Below are positions 4,904 to 5,156 of a stretch of DNA of 5,156 nt, in pieces; within the stretch, counting starts at the first letter, position 1; every line of letters starts with the position of its first letter. The stretch lies in NCBI GenBank assembly GCA_944363895.1, contig CALVVP010000023.1, forward strand, positions 1-5,156. Reading direction: 5' to 3'. The position numbers were made by a program, and so were the translations under genes. This stretch comes from an uncultured Bacilli bacterium (GTDB lineage Bacteria; Bacillota_I; Bacilli_A; RF39; UBA660). The notes under the pieces were generated by a model that was not told the DNA's origin, searched no databases, and saw only the letters and a program-made list of their open reading frames with translations.

Positions 4904-5156
4904 ACTAAAAACAATTGTAAAAAAATTAAGTGGTAATGTTTTGGGGATTGGTTTAAGTGAAGATTTAACTACTTTAATCGAAAACAATAATAATATTATA
5001 GAATGTAATTTATTAAATTCTTACAATAAAAGCAAGTTTAAAAAAAGTCTTTTTAATAAAACAATTAATATAAAAAAAATAAGGAAAGTATTTAAAAAGA
5101 AAAAAATTGATTATATTATTTGTAATTATGATGAGATAAGCAATTATCTTAATACA
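4896..5156 (+). CDS. Unrecognised lysine- and asparagine-rich protein, 3' end cut by the window
   Basis: An open frame starts at ATG 4896, inside the last codons of tcdA, and stays open for 87 codons to the window edge. The ribosome site AAAAGGAG (4882-4889), 6 bases upstream and within tcdA, supports a real, translationally linked gene. I do not recognise the family. Visible features are a G-N-V-L-G-I-G-L segment (13-20) shaped like the first glycine motif of a Rossmann or methyltransferase fold, an acidic I-E-C-N-L-L-N stretch (35-41), a strongly basic middle (45-70) and I-D-Y-I-I-C-N (71-77), which could be a later beta strand of such a fold. The basic region would suit RNA binding next to a tRNA-modifying enzyme, but this is only an inference from position and composition. 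Confidence 0.75.
   Translation, partial: MNKLKTIVKKLSGNVLGIGLSEDLTTLIENNNNIIECNLLNSYNKSKFKKSLFNKTINIKKIRKVFKKKKIDYIICNYDEISNYLNT

Overview
The window is a very AT-rich stretch of a Gram-positive-type bacterial chromosome. Three things point to low-GC Bacillota or a related gut Bacilli/Mycoplasmatota lineage. A T-box leader sits before an arginyl-tRNA synthetase gene, Shine-Dalgarno sites are strong (AAGGAGG type), and codon use is heavily A/T-biased with AGA as the main arginine codon. Every Trp in the genes seen is TGG, and the exonuclease gene ends at a TGA that lies inside a terminator. The standard bacterial code is therefore likely, rather than the Mycoplasma/Spiroplasma code in which TGA means Trp.

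Layout: (1) 1-191 is an AT-rich intergenic region with one AT-only hairpin and a good promoter. (2) 192-818 (+) is a DedA-family membrane protein. (3) 807-1043 holds an extended -10 promoter that starts inside the last codons of the DedA gene, followed by a complete T-box leader with specifier codon CGC and a terminator/antiterminator switch. (4) 1059-2720 (+) is argS, followed after about 10 bases by a stand-alone DEDDh exonuclease (to 3266) in the same operon. (5) 3249-3276 is a hairpin shared by two converging genes, and it overlaps the coding ends of both. (6) 3275-4093 (-) is a likely two-gene unit of small membrane proteins: a holin-like protein, then a single-pass anchored protein with a DcrB/PsbP-like look. 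(7) 4094-4222 is a divergent regulatory region. (8) 4223-4903 (+) is tcdA, whose 3' end overlaps an unrecognised gene that runs off the window at 5156.

Functionally this is mostly housekeeping: arginine charging under tRNA-sensing control, tRNA position-37 modification (ct6A), lipid-carrier or membrane homeostasis (DedA) and nucleic-acid trimming. Nothing resembles a mobile element, defence island or CRISPR array, and I found no clear new system. The parts least explained by known biology are the small membrane-protein pair on the minus strand and the unknown gene after tcdA. The T-box specifier is also notable, because its codon is not used for any of the 26 arginines encoded here.
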